A DNA stretch of 64,000 bases from positions 496,001-560,000 of the forward strand of contig NZ_JAGWCB010000007.1 of the NCBI RefSeq assembly GCF_020387415.1, in the 5' to 3' direction. The notes beneath the pieces were generated by a model. It made no database searches and was not told where the DNA came from. It worked only from the letters and a program-made list of their open reading frames with translations. Both the position numbers and the translations under genes were made by a program. Positions within the stretch are counted from its first letter, which is position 1. Each line of letters opens with the position of its first letter. This stretch comes from Ideonella benzenivorans (GTDB lineage Bacteria > Pseudomonadota > Gammaproteobacteria > Burkholderiales > Burkholderiaceae_C). Below, piece by piece: positions 25,414 through 33,849 of this stretch.

Positions 25414-26712
25414 TCAGGCGCCCATCACCTCACCCACCCGCTTGGCCACGGCCAGCAGGTCGCGTTCGCGTTGCGGGTGGCCCACCAGTTGCAGGCCAAT
25501 GGGCATGCGGTGCGGGCTGAACAGGCCGGGCACGTTGACGCAGGGGTTGCCCAGCAGGTTCCAGACGCGGCTGAAGGCCGGGTCGCCGGTGGCCGCCAGG
25601 CCCAGCGGGGCTTCGCCCGGGGCGGCCGGCACCAGCAGCGCGTCCACCCCCTGCAGTCGGGTGGCCAGCCAGCTGCGGCCCTGGCGGGCCAGGGCCTGGG
25701 CGTCGTCATAGGCGGCCTGGGTCACGGTCTGGCCGTGGTCCAGCAGCTGCACCAGCGCGGCGCCCATGCGGTCGCGGTGGGCCGCCAGCTCAGCGGCCAG
25801 GCTGCGGCTGGCCTCCCAGGCCATGATGGTCTTCTGCGCTTCGAACAGCGTGGTCAGCAGCGGCGGCAGCGCGGCATCCTCCAGCGGGATGCCGGCCTGG
25901 CCCAGGCGCTGCAGGCCTTCGGCCCAGGCGGCGGCGCCCCCGGCGTCCAGCATCGGCGCCAGGTGGGTGGGGCTGAACAGCAGGCGCGGGCGGGCCACGG
26001 CGGGCAGCGGGGCGAAGTCTTCCTGGTCCAGCGCGGCGCGCAGCAGCTCCAGGTCGTCGGCGCTGCGCGCCATCCAGCCCAGCGTGTCCAGCGAGGGCGA
26101 CAGGCCCTTGATGCCGTCGAGCGGATAGCGGTCGTGCGTGGCCTTCAGAGCCCAGACGCCGCAGTAGGAGGCTGGCCGGATCAGCGAGCCGGCGGTCTGG
26201 GTGCCGAAGGCCAGCGGCACCATGCCGGCGGCCACCGCCGCGGCCGAGCCGCTGGAGGAGCCGCCGGGCGTGCGCGCGGTGTCCCAGGGGTTGGCGGTGG
26301 GGCCGGGCTGGAAGTAGCCGAACTCGGTCGTGACCAGCTTGCCCATCGGCACGCCGCCCTGGGCCTGCACGGCGCGCACCACCCAGGCATCGCGGTCGGG
26401 CTGGTGGCCCTCGTAAATGGGTGAACCGTAGCCGGTGGGCCAGGCGCGGGTGTCGATCAGGTCCTTCAGGCCGATGGCGATGCCCTGCAGCAGGCCGTTG
26501 GCCGGGCGCTCCGCCTGGGCCAGGGGCACCGCGGGGTCGAACGACTGCCAGGCCCGGACGGCCGGTTCCTGCTGCTGAACGCGGTGGATGCAGTCCTGCA
26601 CCGCCTGGCGGGCGCTGAGCTGGCCGGCGCGGATCTGCTGGCGGGTGTCGCAGGCGCTGCGGCAGTGGGCGTCGGCCACGTGGGGTGGCAGAGGGGCGGT
26701 GTCCTGGGGCAT
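25414..26712 (-). CDS. Amidase-signature hydrolase at the 3' end of the iac operon
   Basis: 432 residues with the amidase-signature triad: Lys in GIAIGLKDLID (about 83), a Ser in the GGSSSGSA loop (about 151-158), and the nucleophile Ser in TQTAGSLIRPA (about 174). Hydrolyses amides to acid plus ammonia. It lies 24 nt after a class II aldolase gene in the same operon as iacHABICDEFG. Because indole-acetamide hydrolases (IaaH) belong to this family, release of IAA from its amide is a plausible role, but that is inference. The first genes upstream on the other strand belong to the helicase-nuclease; the gap is 21 nt. Confidence 0.85.
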   Translation of the reverse strand: MPQDTAPLPPHVADAHCRSACDTRQQIRAGQLSARQAVQDCIHRVQQQEPAVRAWQSFDPAVPLAQAERPANGLLQGIAIGLKDLIDTRAWPTGYGSPIYEGHQPDRDAWVVRAVQAQGGVPMGKLVTTEFGYFQPGPTANPWDTARTPGGSSSGSAAAVAAGMVPLAFGTQTAGSLIRPASYCGVWALKATHDRYPLDGIKGLSPSLDTLGWMARSADDLELLRAALDQEDFAPLPAVARPRLLFSPTHLAPMLDAGGAAAWAEGLQRLGQAGIPLEDAALPPLLTTLFEAQKTIMAWEASRSLAAELAAHRDRMGAALVQLLDHGQTVTQAAYDDAQALARQGRSWLATRLQGVDALLVPAAPGEAPLGLAATGDPAFSRVWNLLGNPCVNVPGLFSPHRMPIGLQLVGHPQRERDLLAVAKRVGEVMGA

Positions 26713-26736
26713 GGCAATTGCTTTCGTGGCGGTGGC

Positions 26737-27501
26737 TCAGTGGGCGCGCTTGGCGTGCATCTGGCGCACCATCGCGTTGAAGAACTTCTCCGCGAAGCCA
26801 CTGTCGCGGATCAGCTCGGCCGTCAGGTGGGCGCAGCGCTCGCCAATGCTGTCCGGCAGGGCCACGTTGTCGCCCGGGATGCTGCCGGCGGCCACCTGGA
26901 TCTCGGCGGCGCGCTGCACCGTCCAGAGCAGGAAGAAGGCGCGCGGGATGTCCATCTCGCCGACGGCGATGCCGTGGTTGCGCAGCACCAGGATGTGCTT
27001 CTCACCCAGGCTGGCCAGCATGCGCGGCTTCTCGTCGGCGAACAGCGTGATGCCTTCGAAGGTGTGGTAGCCCACGCGGCCGTAGAGCTGGGCGCCGTAG
27101 AAGTCGTCGTGGCTGAAGCCGGCCCGCTTCAACGCGATGGCCGAGATCGGCGTGGTGTGGGTGTGGATCAGGCAGTGGATGTCCTCGCGCGCGCCGTGGA
27201 TGGCGCCGTGCAGCGCGAAGCCGGCCGGGTTGGCGTCGTAGGGCGAGGGCTCGATCTTGTGGCCGTCGATGTCCACCTTGAGCAGGTTGGCCGGCGTGAC
27301 CTCGTCGTAGTTCAGACCGAAGGGGTTGACCAGGTAATGGTCGGTGCCGGGCAGGCGGGCCGAGATGTGGTTGAAGATGGTCTCGGTCCAGCCGAAGAAG
27401 TCGACCAGGTGGTAGCAGTGGGCCAGTTGCACGCGCAGGGCCCATTCGGCATCGCTGATGTGGGCGGGCTTGAGTTCGGCGGCGTTGGGGGTGAGGTCCA
27501 T
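26737..27501 (-). CDS. Class II aldolase/adducin family protein in the extended iac operon
   Basis: 254 residues. The zinc-binding motif HTHTTP (about 113-115) and a C-terminal His in LVLRNHGIAV (about 176) are present, as is the TIFNHISARLPG N-terminal motif. Fold members act as aldolases or as aromatic-acid decarboxylases (for example PhtC-type). Located 37 nt after a PanE-like gene and 24 nt before an amidase gene, so it is cotranscribed with them. A retro-aldol or decarboxylation step on an oxidised side chain is a possible role; unproven. Confidence 0.85.
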   Translation of the reverse strand: MDLTPNAAELKPAHISDAEWALRVQLAHCYHLVDFFGWTETIFNHISARLPGTDHYLVNPFGLNYDEVTPANLLKVDIDGHKIEPSPYDANPAGFALHGAIHGAREDIHCLIHTHTTPISAIALKRAGFSHDDFYGAQLYGRVGYHTFEGITLFADEKPRMLASLGEKHILVLRNHGIAVGEMDIPRAFFLLWTVQRAAEIQVAAGSIPGDNVALPDSIGERCAHLTAELIRDSGFAEKFFNAMVRQMHAKRAH

Positions 27502-27538
27502 GGGGCGTTCCGGGGTGGGGTGAAGCAGGAGGGCGGCC

Positions 27539-28582
27539 TCAGGCCGCGACGGGGGGAGCGGCCTGAGGCTGGGGCGCCTCGGCCTGGAGACGGGGTTGGC
27601 GCCAGCGCGCCAGGTCGATCAGTGCCCGGGTGGCGGGCATGGGCAGGCCGTAGTGCGCGCCCAGCTCCACCATCGCGTCGCCGATGGCGGCCAGCTCCAG
27701 CGGGCGGCCGCGCTCCAGGTCCTGCAGCATGGAGGTGCGCACCGGGCCCATCGCCGCACCCAGCTGGATGAATTCGATGGGGTCGATCTCCAGCCGCGCG
27801 CCATAGGCGCTGGCGGCCAGCATCACCTCGTGCATCACCGCGCGCACGGTGGGCAGCAGCGAGTCGCGGGTGTAGATCTCTTCGAGCGTGGCGCCGGTGA
27901 CGACCGACAGCGGGTTGGAGGTGAGGTTGGCGATCAGCTTGGTCCAGAGCTTGTCGCGGATGCGCTCCAGCGGCCGGCCTTCGATGCCGGCGCTGCTCAG
28001 CAGCTGGCACACCGCCTGCAGCCGCGGCGCCAGACCGCCGCCCAGTTCACCCAGCATGATCAGGTGCGGGGTGCGTGAGACACACCAGCCCGGTTCGGGC
28101 GACTCGGCGGTGACGAAGACCACCGCGCCCAGCACCCGGTCCATCGGCAGCTGCCGCAGCAGCTGGCCGTCCGGGTCCACGGCCTGCACGGCCTGGCCCT
28201 CGAAGCGCTGGCCGCAGCGGTGGAAGTACCAGAAGGGCACGCCGTTGACCAGCGGCACGACCAGGGCGCCGGGCGCCAGGACCGGCAGCACCTGCGCGCT
28301 CAGCGCGGGCAGGTCCTGGGCCTTGCTGCACAGAAAGACCAGGTCCTGCGGGCCGAGGTCCGCGGCCCGGCTGGCGACGGGCACGCGCACCTCGGTGCGG
28401 CCGTTCAGGTCATCGAGCCGCAGGCCCTGTTCGCGCACGGTCTGCAAGGTGTGACCGCGGGCCAGCAGGCTCACGGTGTGGCCGGCGGCCGCCAGGCGGG
28501 TGGCCAGCGTGCAGCCAATGGCCCCGGCGCCGGCCACCAGGATGCGGGGCCGCTCGGGCAAGTCGGGAGAGAGCGAAGGCAT
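27539..28582 (-). CDS. 2-dehydropantoate 2-reductase-like NAD(P) oxidoreductase in the extended iac operon
   Basis: 347 residues. The Rossmann motif GAGAIGCTLATRLAAAGH is at the N-terminus and the ApbA/PanE C-terminal domain contains DKLWTKLIANLTSNPLSV with a likely catalytic Lys. Family members reduce 2-keto acids with an adjacent hydroxymethyl or similar group. Because it sits 15 nt after iacG, a role with IAA-derived acids seems more likely than pantothenate synthesis, but a true ketopantoate reductase is not ruled out. Confidence 0.83.
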   Translation of the reverse strand: MPSLSPDLPERPRILVAGAGAIGCTLATRLAAAGHTVSLLARGHTLQTVREQGLRLDDLNGRTEVRVPVASRAADLGPQDLVFLCSKAQDLPALSAQVLPVLAPGALVVPLVNGVPFWYFHRCGQRFEGQAVQAVDPDGQLLRQLPMDRVLGAVVFVTAESPEPGWCVSRTPHLIMLGELGGGLAPRLQAVCQLLSSAGIEGRPLERIRDKLWTKLIANLTSNPLSVVTGATLEEIYTRDSLLPTVRAVMHEVMLAASAYGARLEIDPIEFIQLGAAMGPVRTSMLQDLERGRPLELAAIGDAMVELGAHYGLPMPATRALIDLARWRQPRLQAEAPQPQAAPPVAA

Positions 28583-28597
28583 GGGCGGGCGCGGTGT

Positions 28598-29128
28598 TCA
28601 GGCGGCAGCCTGGCCGAGGGCGTGGTAGCCGCGGTTGAAATAGGCCAGTCCTGGCAGGGCCGTTGCCCCGTCGGGCACCTGGATACGCTGCAGTTCGACG
28701 ATGAAGACGCTGTGCGTGCCCACCTCGTGGGTGGCGACGATGCGGCCATCGAGGTTGACCAGGGCGCCGGCCAGCGCCGGGGCGCCGGTGGCCAGGGTCT
28801 GGGTGGGGCAGCGCGCAAAGCGCTCGGCCATCGCCACCTCGCGGTTGGCGAACAGGCCGGAGACATCCTGCTGCGCGGCGCTCAGCACGTTCACGCACAG
28901 CACGCCATTGGCGGCGAAGAAGCGGTGCGCAAAGGACGAGCGGTTCATGCACACCAGCACGGTGGGCGGGCTGTCGGTGACGCTGCAGACGGCCGAGGCG
29001 GTGAAGCCCGCCGGACCCTCGGGGCCATCGGTGGTGATGACGGTGACGGCACCGGGCAGCAGGGCCATGCCGTTGCGGAACTCGCCGACCGAAACCGGCG
29101 AAGAGACAGAGGGGGCGCTCGCGTCCAT
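28598..29128 (-). CDS. iacG: IacG: NAD(P)H-flavin reductase component
   Basis: 176 residues of the flavin-reductase-like FMN-binding fold. Motifs seen are FRNGMALLPGAVTVITT, GFTASAVCSVTDSPPTVLVC and the GTHSVFIVEL region. Such proteins supply reduced flavin to a separate monooxygenase. In the iac pathway IacG is paired with IacA. It is the ninth gene of the HABICDEFG order here. The ATG at 29128 begins the conserved fold; the open frame upstream overlaps iacF and is Arg/Pro-rich. Confidence 0.85.
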   Translation of the reverse strand: MDASAPSVSSPVSVGEFRNGMALLPGAVTVITTDGPEGPAGFTASAVCSVTDSPPTVLVCMNRSSFAHRFFAANGVLCVNVLSAAQQDVSGLFANREVAMAERFARCPTQTLATGAPALAGALVNLDGRIVATHEVGTHSVFIVELQRIQVPDGATALPGLAYFNRGYHALGQAAA

Positions 29129-29148
29129 GGAAGCTCCGGGCGTAGGGT

Positions 29149-30150
29149 TCAGAGGTCCAGCACCAGGCGGGCCGAGCGCGAGCGCGAGCAGCACACCATG
29201 ATCTGGTCGTTGGCGGCGCGCTCCTCGTCGGTGAGGTAGGCGTCGCGGTGGTCGGGCTCGCCTTCGAGCACCGTGCAGGCGCAGGTGCCGCACACGCCCT
29301 GCTCGCAGGAGACGGGCACTTCGATGCCGATGCGCTGGAGTGCGCTCAGCAGGCTCTCGGTGGGGGCCACGTGCACGGTCTTGCCGCTGCGTTGGGCCAC
29401 CACGTCGAAGGCCTGGTTGGGGTTGTCGGCGGCGACCACCGGGGCGCTGAAGTACTCGCGGTGGATCTGCGGCGCGGCCAGGCCAGCGCTGGCGGCCTCG
29501 GCCATCACCCAGTCCATGAAGCCCGCCGGGCCGCAGACGTACAAGTGGCTGCCGGCGGGGGCGGCCTTGACCACCGCGGCGGGCAGCAGCTTGTCGGCCC
29601 CACCGGGCTCCTCGGCCTCGTCGAAGTGCAGCGTGACGCGATCGGCCCAGGGGACCTGGGCCAGCTCGTCGAGGAAGGCGGCCTGGGCCCGGCTGCGAGC
29701 GCAGTAGTGCAGCTCGAAGGAGGCGCCCAGCGCGTGCAGGCGGTGGGCCATCGCCAGCATGGGCGTGATGCCGATGCCGCCACCCACCAGCACGCTGTGC
29801 GGCGCGCGTTCATCGAGCGGGAAGTGGTTGCGCGGGGCGCTGATGGTCAGGCGGGTGCCGGCCTGCAGGGCGGCGTGCACCGCCACCGAGCCGCCGCGCG
29901 AGGCGGGGTCCTTGAGCACGCCCAGGCGGTAGGTCTGAGTGTCGGCCGGGTCGCTGCACAGCGAGTAGGGGCGCACCAGCCCGCCGGGCAGGTGCAGGTC
30001 CACATGGGCGCCGGCGGTGAAGGCGGGCAGGGCGCTGCCGTCGGCGGCGGCCAGGGCCAGCACGGCCACGGCCTGACCTTGCAGGCTGCGGTCGCGCACC
30101 ACCACGTCCAGCGTGGCGGCGGTGGGGGAGGAGAGGGTGGCGGTGCTCAT
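29149..30150 (-). CDS. iacF: IacF: ferredoxin reductase of the Rieske oxygenase (PDR/VanB type)
   Basis: 333 residues. An N-terminal flavin domain (RPYSLCSD), an NAD domain (GGGIGITPMLAMAH) and a C-terminal plant-type 2Fe-2S domain with CEQGVCGTCAC are in the order of phthalate dioxygenase reductase and VanB. It passes electrons from NAD(P)H to the IacCD oxygenase. It lies between iacE (56 nt) and iacG (20 nt) in one operon. Confidence 0.88.
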   Translation of the reverse strand: MSTATLSSPTAATLDVVVRDRSLQGQAVAVLALAAADGSALPAFTAGAHVDLHLPGGLVRPYSLCSDPADTQTYRLGVLKDPASRGGSVAVHAALQAGTRLTISAPRNHFPLDERAPHSVLVGGGIGITPMLAMAHRLHALGASFELHYCARSRAQAAFLDELAQVPWADRVTLHFDEAEEPGGADKLLPAAVVKAAPAGSHLYVCGPAGFMDWVMAEAASAGLAAPQIHREYFSAPVVAADNPNQAFDVVAQRSGKTVHVAPTESLLSALQRIGIEVPVSCEQGVCGTCACTVLEGEPDHRDAYLTDEERAANDQIMVCCSRSRSARLVLDL

Positions 30151-30206
30151 CGGCAGGTTCCTGGGCAGGGCTTGTGGGGCAAGGGTGAGAAGGCGGCGCG
30201 GGGCGG

Positions 30207-30974
30207 TCAGCGCATGAAGATGCCGCCGTTGAAGTCCCAGGCGGCGCCGGTGGCGAAGTCGGCCTCGGCCGAGGCCAGCAGCACCACCATGCGGGCGACG
30301 AAGTGCGGGTTGCCCAGGCGCTGCACGGGGATGGTCTTGACGATCTGGGCCAGGCGCTCGGCCGGCACCGCGGCATGCACCGAGGGCAGGTCCATCGGCC
30401 CCGGGGCCACCGCATTGACGGTGACGCCCTTGGCGCCCAGCTCGCGGGCAAAGATCTTGGTCAGCGTCAGGATGCCGGCCTTGGACGAGGCGTAATGCGC
30501 GCCCGAGGCCGTGCCACCGTTCTGCCCGGCCAGCGAGGCCAGGTTGACGATGCGGCCGTAGCCGGCCTCGCCCATCGCCGCGCCAAACACCTGGCAGCCC
30601 AGGAAGCAGCCGCGCAGGTTGATGTCCAGCACGCGGGAGAACTCCTCCGGGCTGATCTGCATCACCGGGGTGGTCAGCGTCAGCGCGGCGTTGTTCACCA
30701 GCACCTGCGGCAGGCCCCAGCCGGCCTTCAGGTGGGCCAGGGCGGCCTCGAAGTCGGCCTTGTTCAGCACGTTCAGGGCCAGGCCCTGCGCGGTGGTGCC
30801 GCTGGCGTCCAGGGCCTGGGCGGCGGCCTGGGCCCCCGCCGCATCCACGTCGGTCAGCAGCACGCGGTAGCCAGCGCCATGCAGTTCGCTGGCGATCACC
30901 TGGCCCAGGCCGGCGGCCGCGCCAGTGACGACCGCAATGGGCTGGCCAGCCGTCTCGGAAGGCATGTTCGTCAT
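30207..30974 (-). CDS. iacE: IacE: short-chain dehydrogenase/reductase
   Basis: 255 residues. The SDR fold is clear: TGAAAGLGQVI cofactor motif near residue 18, NNAALTL around 92, and the catalytic Y-x-x-x-K in HYASSKAG (Tyr about 162, Lys about 166). In the IAA pathway IacE acts with IacA to form dioxindole-3-acetate. It follows iacD by 13 nt. Confidence 0.88.
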   Translation of the reverse strand: MTNMPSETAGQPIAVVTGAAAGLGQVIASELHGAGYRVLLTDVDAAGAQAAAQALDASGTTAQGLALNVLNKADFEAALAHLKAGWGLPQVLVNNAALTLTTPVMQISPEEFSRVLDINLRGCFLGCQVFGAAMGEAGYGRIVNLASLAGQNGGTASGAHYASSKAGILTLTKIFARELGAKGVTVNAVAPGPMDLPSVHAAVPAERLAQIVKTIPVQRLGNPHFVARMVVLLASAEADFATGAAWDFNGGIFMR

Positions 30975-30987
30975 AGCGGGGCGGCCT

Positions 30988-31464
30988 TCAGAAGATGTAG
31001 CCGACGGCGCTGAGCGTGTCGACGGAGTTGATCATGCGCACGACCTTGCGCTGGATGCGCCAGCTGTCGCCGTGGGCGACCAGGGTCCAGGTGACGTCGG
31101 CGGTGTGCTGGTGGAACCGGTCCTTGCGGAAGTCCCGCAGGTCCTGGGCGCCGCGCAGGGTGACGGTGTCGCCGTCCTGGCTGATGACGCGCAGGCGCGA
31201 GACGCTGCGCACGGTGCGCGCGGGCGGCTGGGTGGAGACCGATTCGCCGCTGGTCAGGCGCTCCACGCGCAGACGGCGCATGGTGGCGTTGTCGTTGGCG
31301 TAGTTGAGGGTGTTGTCGAAGTCGGTGGTGTCCGGGTCGATCGGCACGATGTACTGGCCGGCGGGGACCCACAGGTCCAGCCAGGCGGCGAATTCGCCGT
31401 GGTCGAGCATGTCGGCCTCGGCCCAGACAAAGGCGGTGACGCTGTTCAGCAGGGGCAGGTTCAT
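30988..31464 (-). CDS. iacD: IacD: aromatic-ring-hydroxylating dioxygenase beta subunit
   Basis: 158 residues of the NTF2-like fold of Rieske oxygenase small subunits. Seen are the N-terminal helix VTAFVWAEADMLDHGEF, then a WLDLWVPAGQYIVPID strand region and VTWTLVAHGDSWRI near the C-terminus. It assembles with IacC into the oxygenase. Gap to iacC is 52 nt. Confidence 0.88.
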   Translation of the reverse strand: MNLPLLNSVTAFVWAEADMLDHGEFAAWLDLWVPAGQYIVPIDPDTTDFDNTLNYANDNATMRRLRVERLTSGESVSTQPPARTVRSVSRLRVISQDGDTVTLRGAQDLRDFRKDRFHQHTADVTWTLVAHGDSWRIQRKVVRMINSVDTLSAVGYIF

Positions 31465-31516
31465 GGTGTGAGGGGATGTGTTGCGATGTGAAGAGGACGG
31501 TCAGCGGGCGCGGGCC

Positions 31517-32803
31517 TCACTCGGCGGTCATCAGCTTCTTCCACTGGCGGTAGGCGGCGCGCATGCCGGTCTCGGCGCTGACATCGCTGGCGCGGCCGTC
31601 CTCGGTCACGCGCTCGCCAGGCAGGCCGCGGTTGACCATGACCCAGAGGTTCTTGCCGGCCTGTGCGCCCTTCTGCACCCGCTCCCAGGCTTCCGAGTCA
31701 TCGGGCGTGCCGAAGCCCATCGGGCCCTGGAAGTGCTCGTGCAGGCGCAGCCGGGCCTGGTTGCACACCGCCGGTCCGCCGTCCATCACGATGGCCGCGT
31801 GGTGGATCTCGGTCTCGGTCACCGAGACCGGCTGCAGCACGCGGAAGAAGGCCATCGAGCAGGCGATGTTGGGGAACAGGTTCAGGTTGAAGCCGGTGCC
31901 ACCGACGGCACGCACCAGGCGGCGCACCTTGGCCTCGTCATGCCCTTCGTCACGCAGCGCCTGGGCGAGCTCTTCGAAGCGTTCGGGGATGGGGGCGTCC
32001 AGGTTGGCCTCCAGGTCCACCAGCGAGGGGATCATCACCATCACGCTGTGGCCGTTGCCCAGGTCCTCCACATAGCCCGGGCCCTTGACGAAGTCGAAGA
32101 CCTGCTTGGTCTCTTCGTCGATCGAGCTCAGGAAACTCTTGTGCACCAGCGGGAAGTGGTAGGCATCGGTGGTGTTCTCCAGCTGGATCTTCCAGTTGCC
32201 GGGGAAGCGGAAGCGGTGCTCGCCGGCCACCTTGACCGGGTAGCCGCCGGCCTGCTTCATGAACAGGTCGATCCACTTCTTGGCCGGGCCCAGCCAGTCC
32301 ACCAGCGGGGCGATGTCGTCGCGGAAGGTGGCGAAGACCATGCCGTTGTAGGTCTCCACGCGCAGGCTCACCAGCGGGAACTCGCCCTTGTCCAGGCAGT
32401 CACCGTAGCTCTCGGGGAAGGGCACGCCGCGCAGCGAGCCGTCCAGGGCGTAGGCCCAGCCGTGGTAAGGGCAGACGAAGCTGGCGGTCTTGCCCTTCTT
32501 GTGCTCGCAGACGGTGGCGGCGCGGTGGCGGCAGCGGTTGAGCAGCACATGGATGGCGTTCTTGCGGTCGCGCACCACGATCACCGGCTCCATGCCGACC
32601 CAGTGGGTCTTGAAGCTGCCGGGCTCGGGCAGCTCGCTCTCGTGGGCGACCCAGACCCAGCAGTTGCGGAAGATCTTGTCCATCTCCTGGTCGAAGATGG
32701 CCGGGTCGTTGTAGAGCGAGGTGTGGACGCGGTCCTCGCGGACCAGCTCGCCCAACTCGCGGGCGGAGCGCTGAATCTGGATCGGGGCAGTGGGGGCGTT
32801 CAT
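31517..32803 (-). CDS. iacC: IacC: Rieske non-haem iron dioxygenase alpha subunit
   Basis: 428 residues. The Rieske 2Fe-2S motif is complete (C91, H93, C111, H114, in CRH and CPYHGW). The mononuclear iron site shows the NTTDAYHFPLVH segment with D213, H216 and H221. With IacD and reductase IacF it oxygenates the opened or modified indole ring on the way to catechol. The start MNAPTAPIQI is the one matching the family; 19 upstream in-frame codons overlap the iacI end. Confidence 0.92.
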   Translation of the reverse strand: MNAPTAPIQIQRSARELGELVREDRVHTSLYNDPAIFDQEMDKIFRNCWVWVAHESELPEPGSFKTHWVGMEPVIVVRDRKNAIHVLLNRCRHRAATVCEHKKGKTASFVCPYHGWAYALDGSLRGVPFPESYGDCLDKGEFPLVSLRVETYNGMVFATFRDDIAPLVDWLGPAKKWIDLFMKQAGGYPVKVAGEHRFRFPGNWKIQLENTTDAYHFPLVHKSFLSSIDEETKQVFDFVKGPGYVEDLGNGHSVMVMIPSLVDLEANLDAPIPERFEELAQALRDEGHDEAKVRRLVRAVGGTGFNLNLFPNIACSMAFFRVLQPVSVTETEIHHAAIVMDGGPAVCNQARLRLHEHFQGPMGFGTPDDSEAWERVQKGAQAGKNLWVMVNRGLPGERVTEDGRASDVSAETGMRAAYRQWKKLMTAE

Positions 32804-32831
32804 GGTGTGCGTGGGCAAAGAGGAAAAGGGA

Positions 32832-33416
32832 TCAGCGGGCGGGCACCGGCAGCGGCGCATCGCTGCGCCAGTGCGTCACCGGGCGGCTGAGCAGGTTCTC
32901 GGTCTCGAAGTGGGCGATGCGCCACTGGCCGTCGGTGTCGCGGCGCATCTGCAGCGTGAGCTGCGCGGCGTTCAGGTGCGAGGCGCCGCTGGCGAAGGTG
33001 GAGGTCTGCAGCATCGTCCACTCGGCGCGGGCGGTGTCCGGCCCGGTGGGGGTGATGAGCTCCGAGCAGAGGAAGTGGGCGTTGAAGGCGAAGTGGGGCG
33101 GGCGTTGCGGGCCCTCCTCGCCGGGCAGGGTGCCGCGGTAGGCGCCGAGCATGGCGCCGATGGCGGCGCGGCCGCGGTGACCCCCGAAGCTCTGGCCGTA
33201 GCGGGCGCCCTTGCCGGCCCAGATGGCGTCCTCGGTGAAGCAGTCCCGCAGAGCGTCCATCGGGGTCGAGGCATCAAGCCGGTCGCACAAGGCCATGTAG
33301 CGGTGCACGCAGGCGCGGATGGCGGCGGCGTCCTCGAAGCGCTCCAGACGGTCTTCCAGTTCAACCAGCCGCTGGGCCAGGCCGGCCAGCTCGACAGGGA
33401 GGGGAGCAGGGGTCAC
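32832..33416 (-). CDS. iacI: IacI: SnoaL/NTF2-like protein (probable GTG start)
   Basis: 194 residues when read from a GTG. An N-terminal helical segment (ELAGLAQRLVELEDRLERFE) precedes an NTF2-like fold holding RYMALCDRLD and later MDALRDCFTEDAIW. GTG is chosen because GGAG lies 6 nt upstream and it starts 15 nt after the iacB stop; an ATG at 33506 would overlap iacB by 76 nt. A role in IAA degradation is known genetically for the family; the precise step is not established. Confidence 0.78.
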   Translation of the reverse strand: MTPAPLPVELAGLAQRLVELEDRLERFEDAAAIRACVHRYMALCDRLDASTPMDALRDCFTEDAIWAGKGARYGQSFGGHRGRAAIGAMLGAYRGTLPGEEGPQRPPHFAFNAHFLCSELITPTGPDTARAEWTMLQTSTFASGASHLNAAQLTLQMRRDTDGQWRIAHFETENLLSRPVTHWRSDAPLPVPAR

Positions 33417-33430
33417 AGCGGGCTCCGTGC

Positions 33431-33811
33431 TCAGGCCGGCTTCTTCAGGCTGGGCGGCACCACCAGCTCGCGGCCGACGCGGGCCTCGATCTTGGCGTAC
33501 TTCCACAGCTTGTACGGGCCCTCGCCGACCACGACGGTGCGCAGCAGGTTGCAGGCCGCGTGCACAGTTTGGATGTCGGGCACATCGGCCAGGATGTAGC
33601 AGGTCCAGGGCCAGCTGGTCGAGGGGCCGACCATGGACAGATCGTCGTCGATGTTGCCCAGCACGGTCACGCCGGGCAGCTCGGCGATGCCATTGAAGAG
33701 TTCGCCGCAGGCCAGCCAGACGGCCTTGGCCTCATCCGGGGCTGCATCGAAGAAGTTCTGGTTGATGCCAATGCAGAACAGCGCGCGCATCTGGGGGGTG
33801 GGGGTGCTCAT
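33431..33811 (-). CDS. iacB: IacB: small protein of the IAA pathway
   Basis: 126 residues, a compact alpha/beta protein with MRALFCIGINQNF at the N-terminus and a GPYKLWKYAKIEARV tail. It looks like a dimeric alpha/beta-barrel (EthD/YciI-like) protein, by size and pattern only. Its place between iacA and iacI matches known iac operons. In the pathway IacB acts after the IacA/IacE steps; its chemistry is less well settled. Confidence 0.8.
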   Translation of the reverse strand: MSTPTPQMRALFCIGINQNFFDAAPDEAKAVWLACGELFNGIAELPGVTVLGNIDDDLSMVGPSTSWPWTCYILADVPDIQTVHAACNLLRTVVVGEGPYKLWKYAKIEARVGRELVVPPSLKKPA

Positions 33812-33849
33812 GGAAGTCCTTTCAGGTCAGCAAAAGAGGGGGCGCGGGC

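Noticed and set aside
27539-28582. Naming the reductase panE for pantothenate synthesis
   Set aside because: Position inside the iac operon makes a catabolic role more likely; family includes many non-PanE members.
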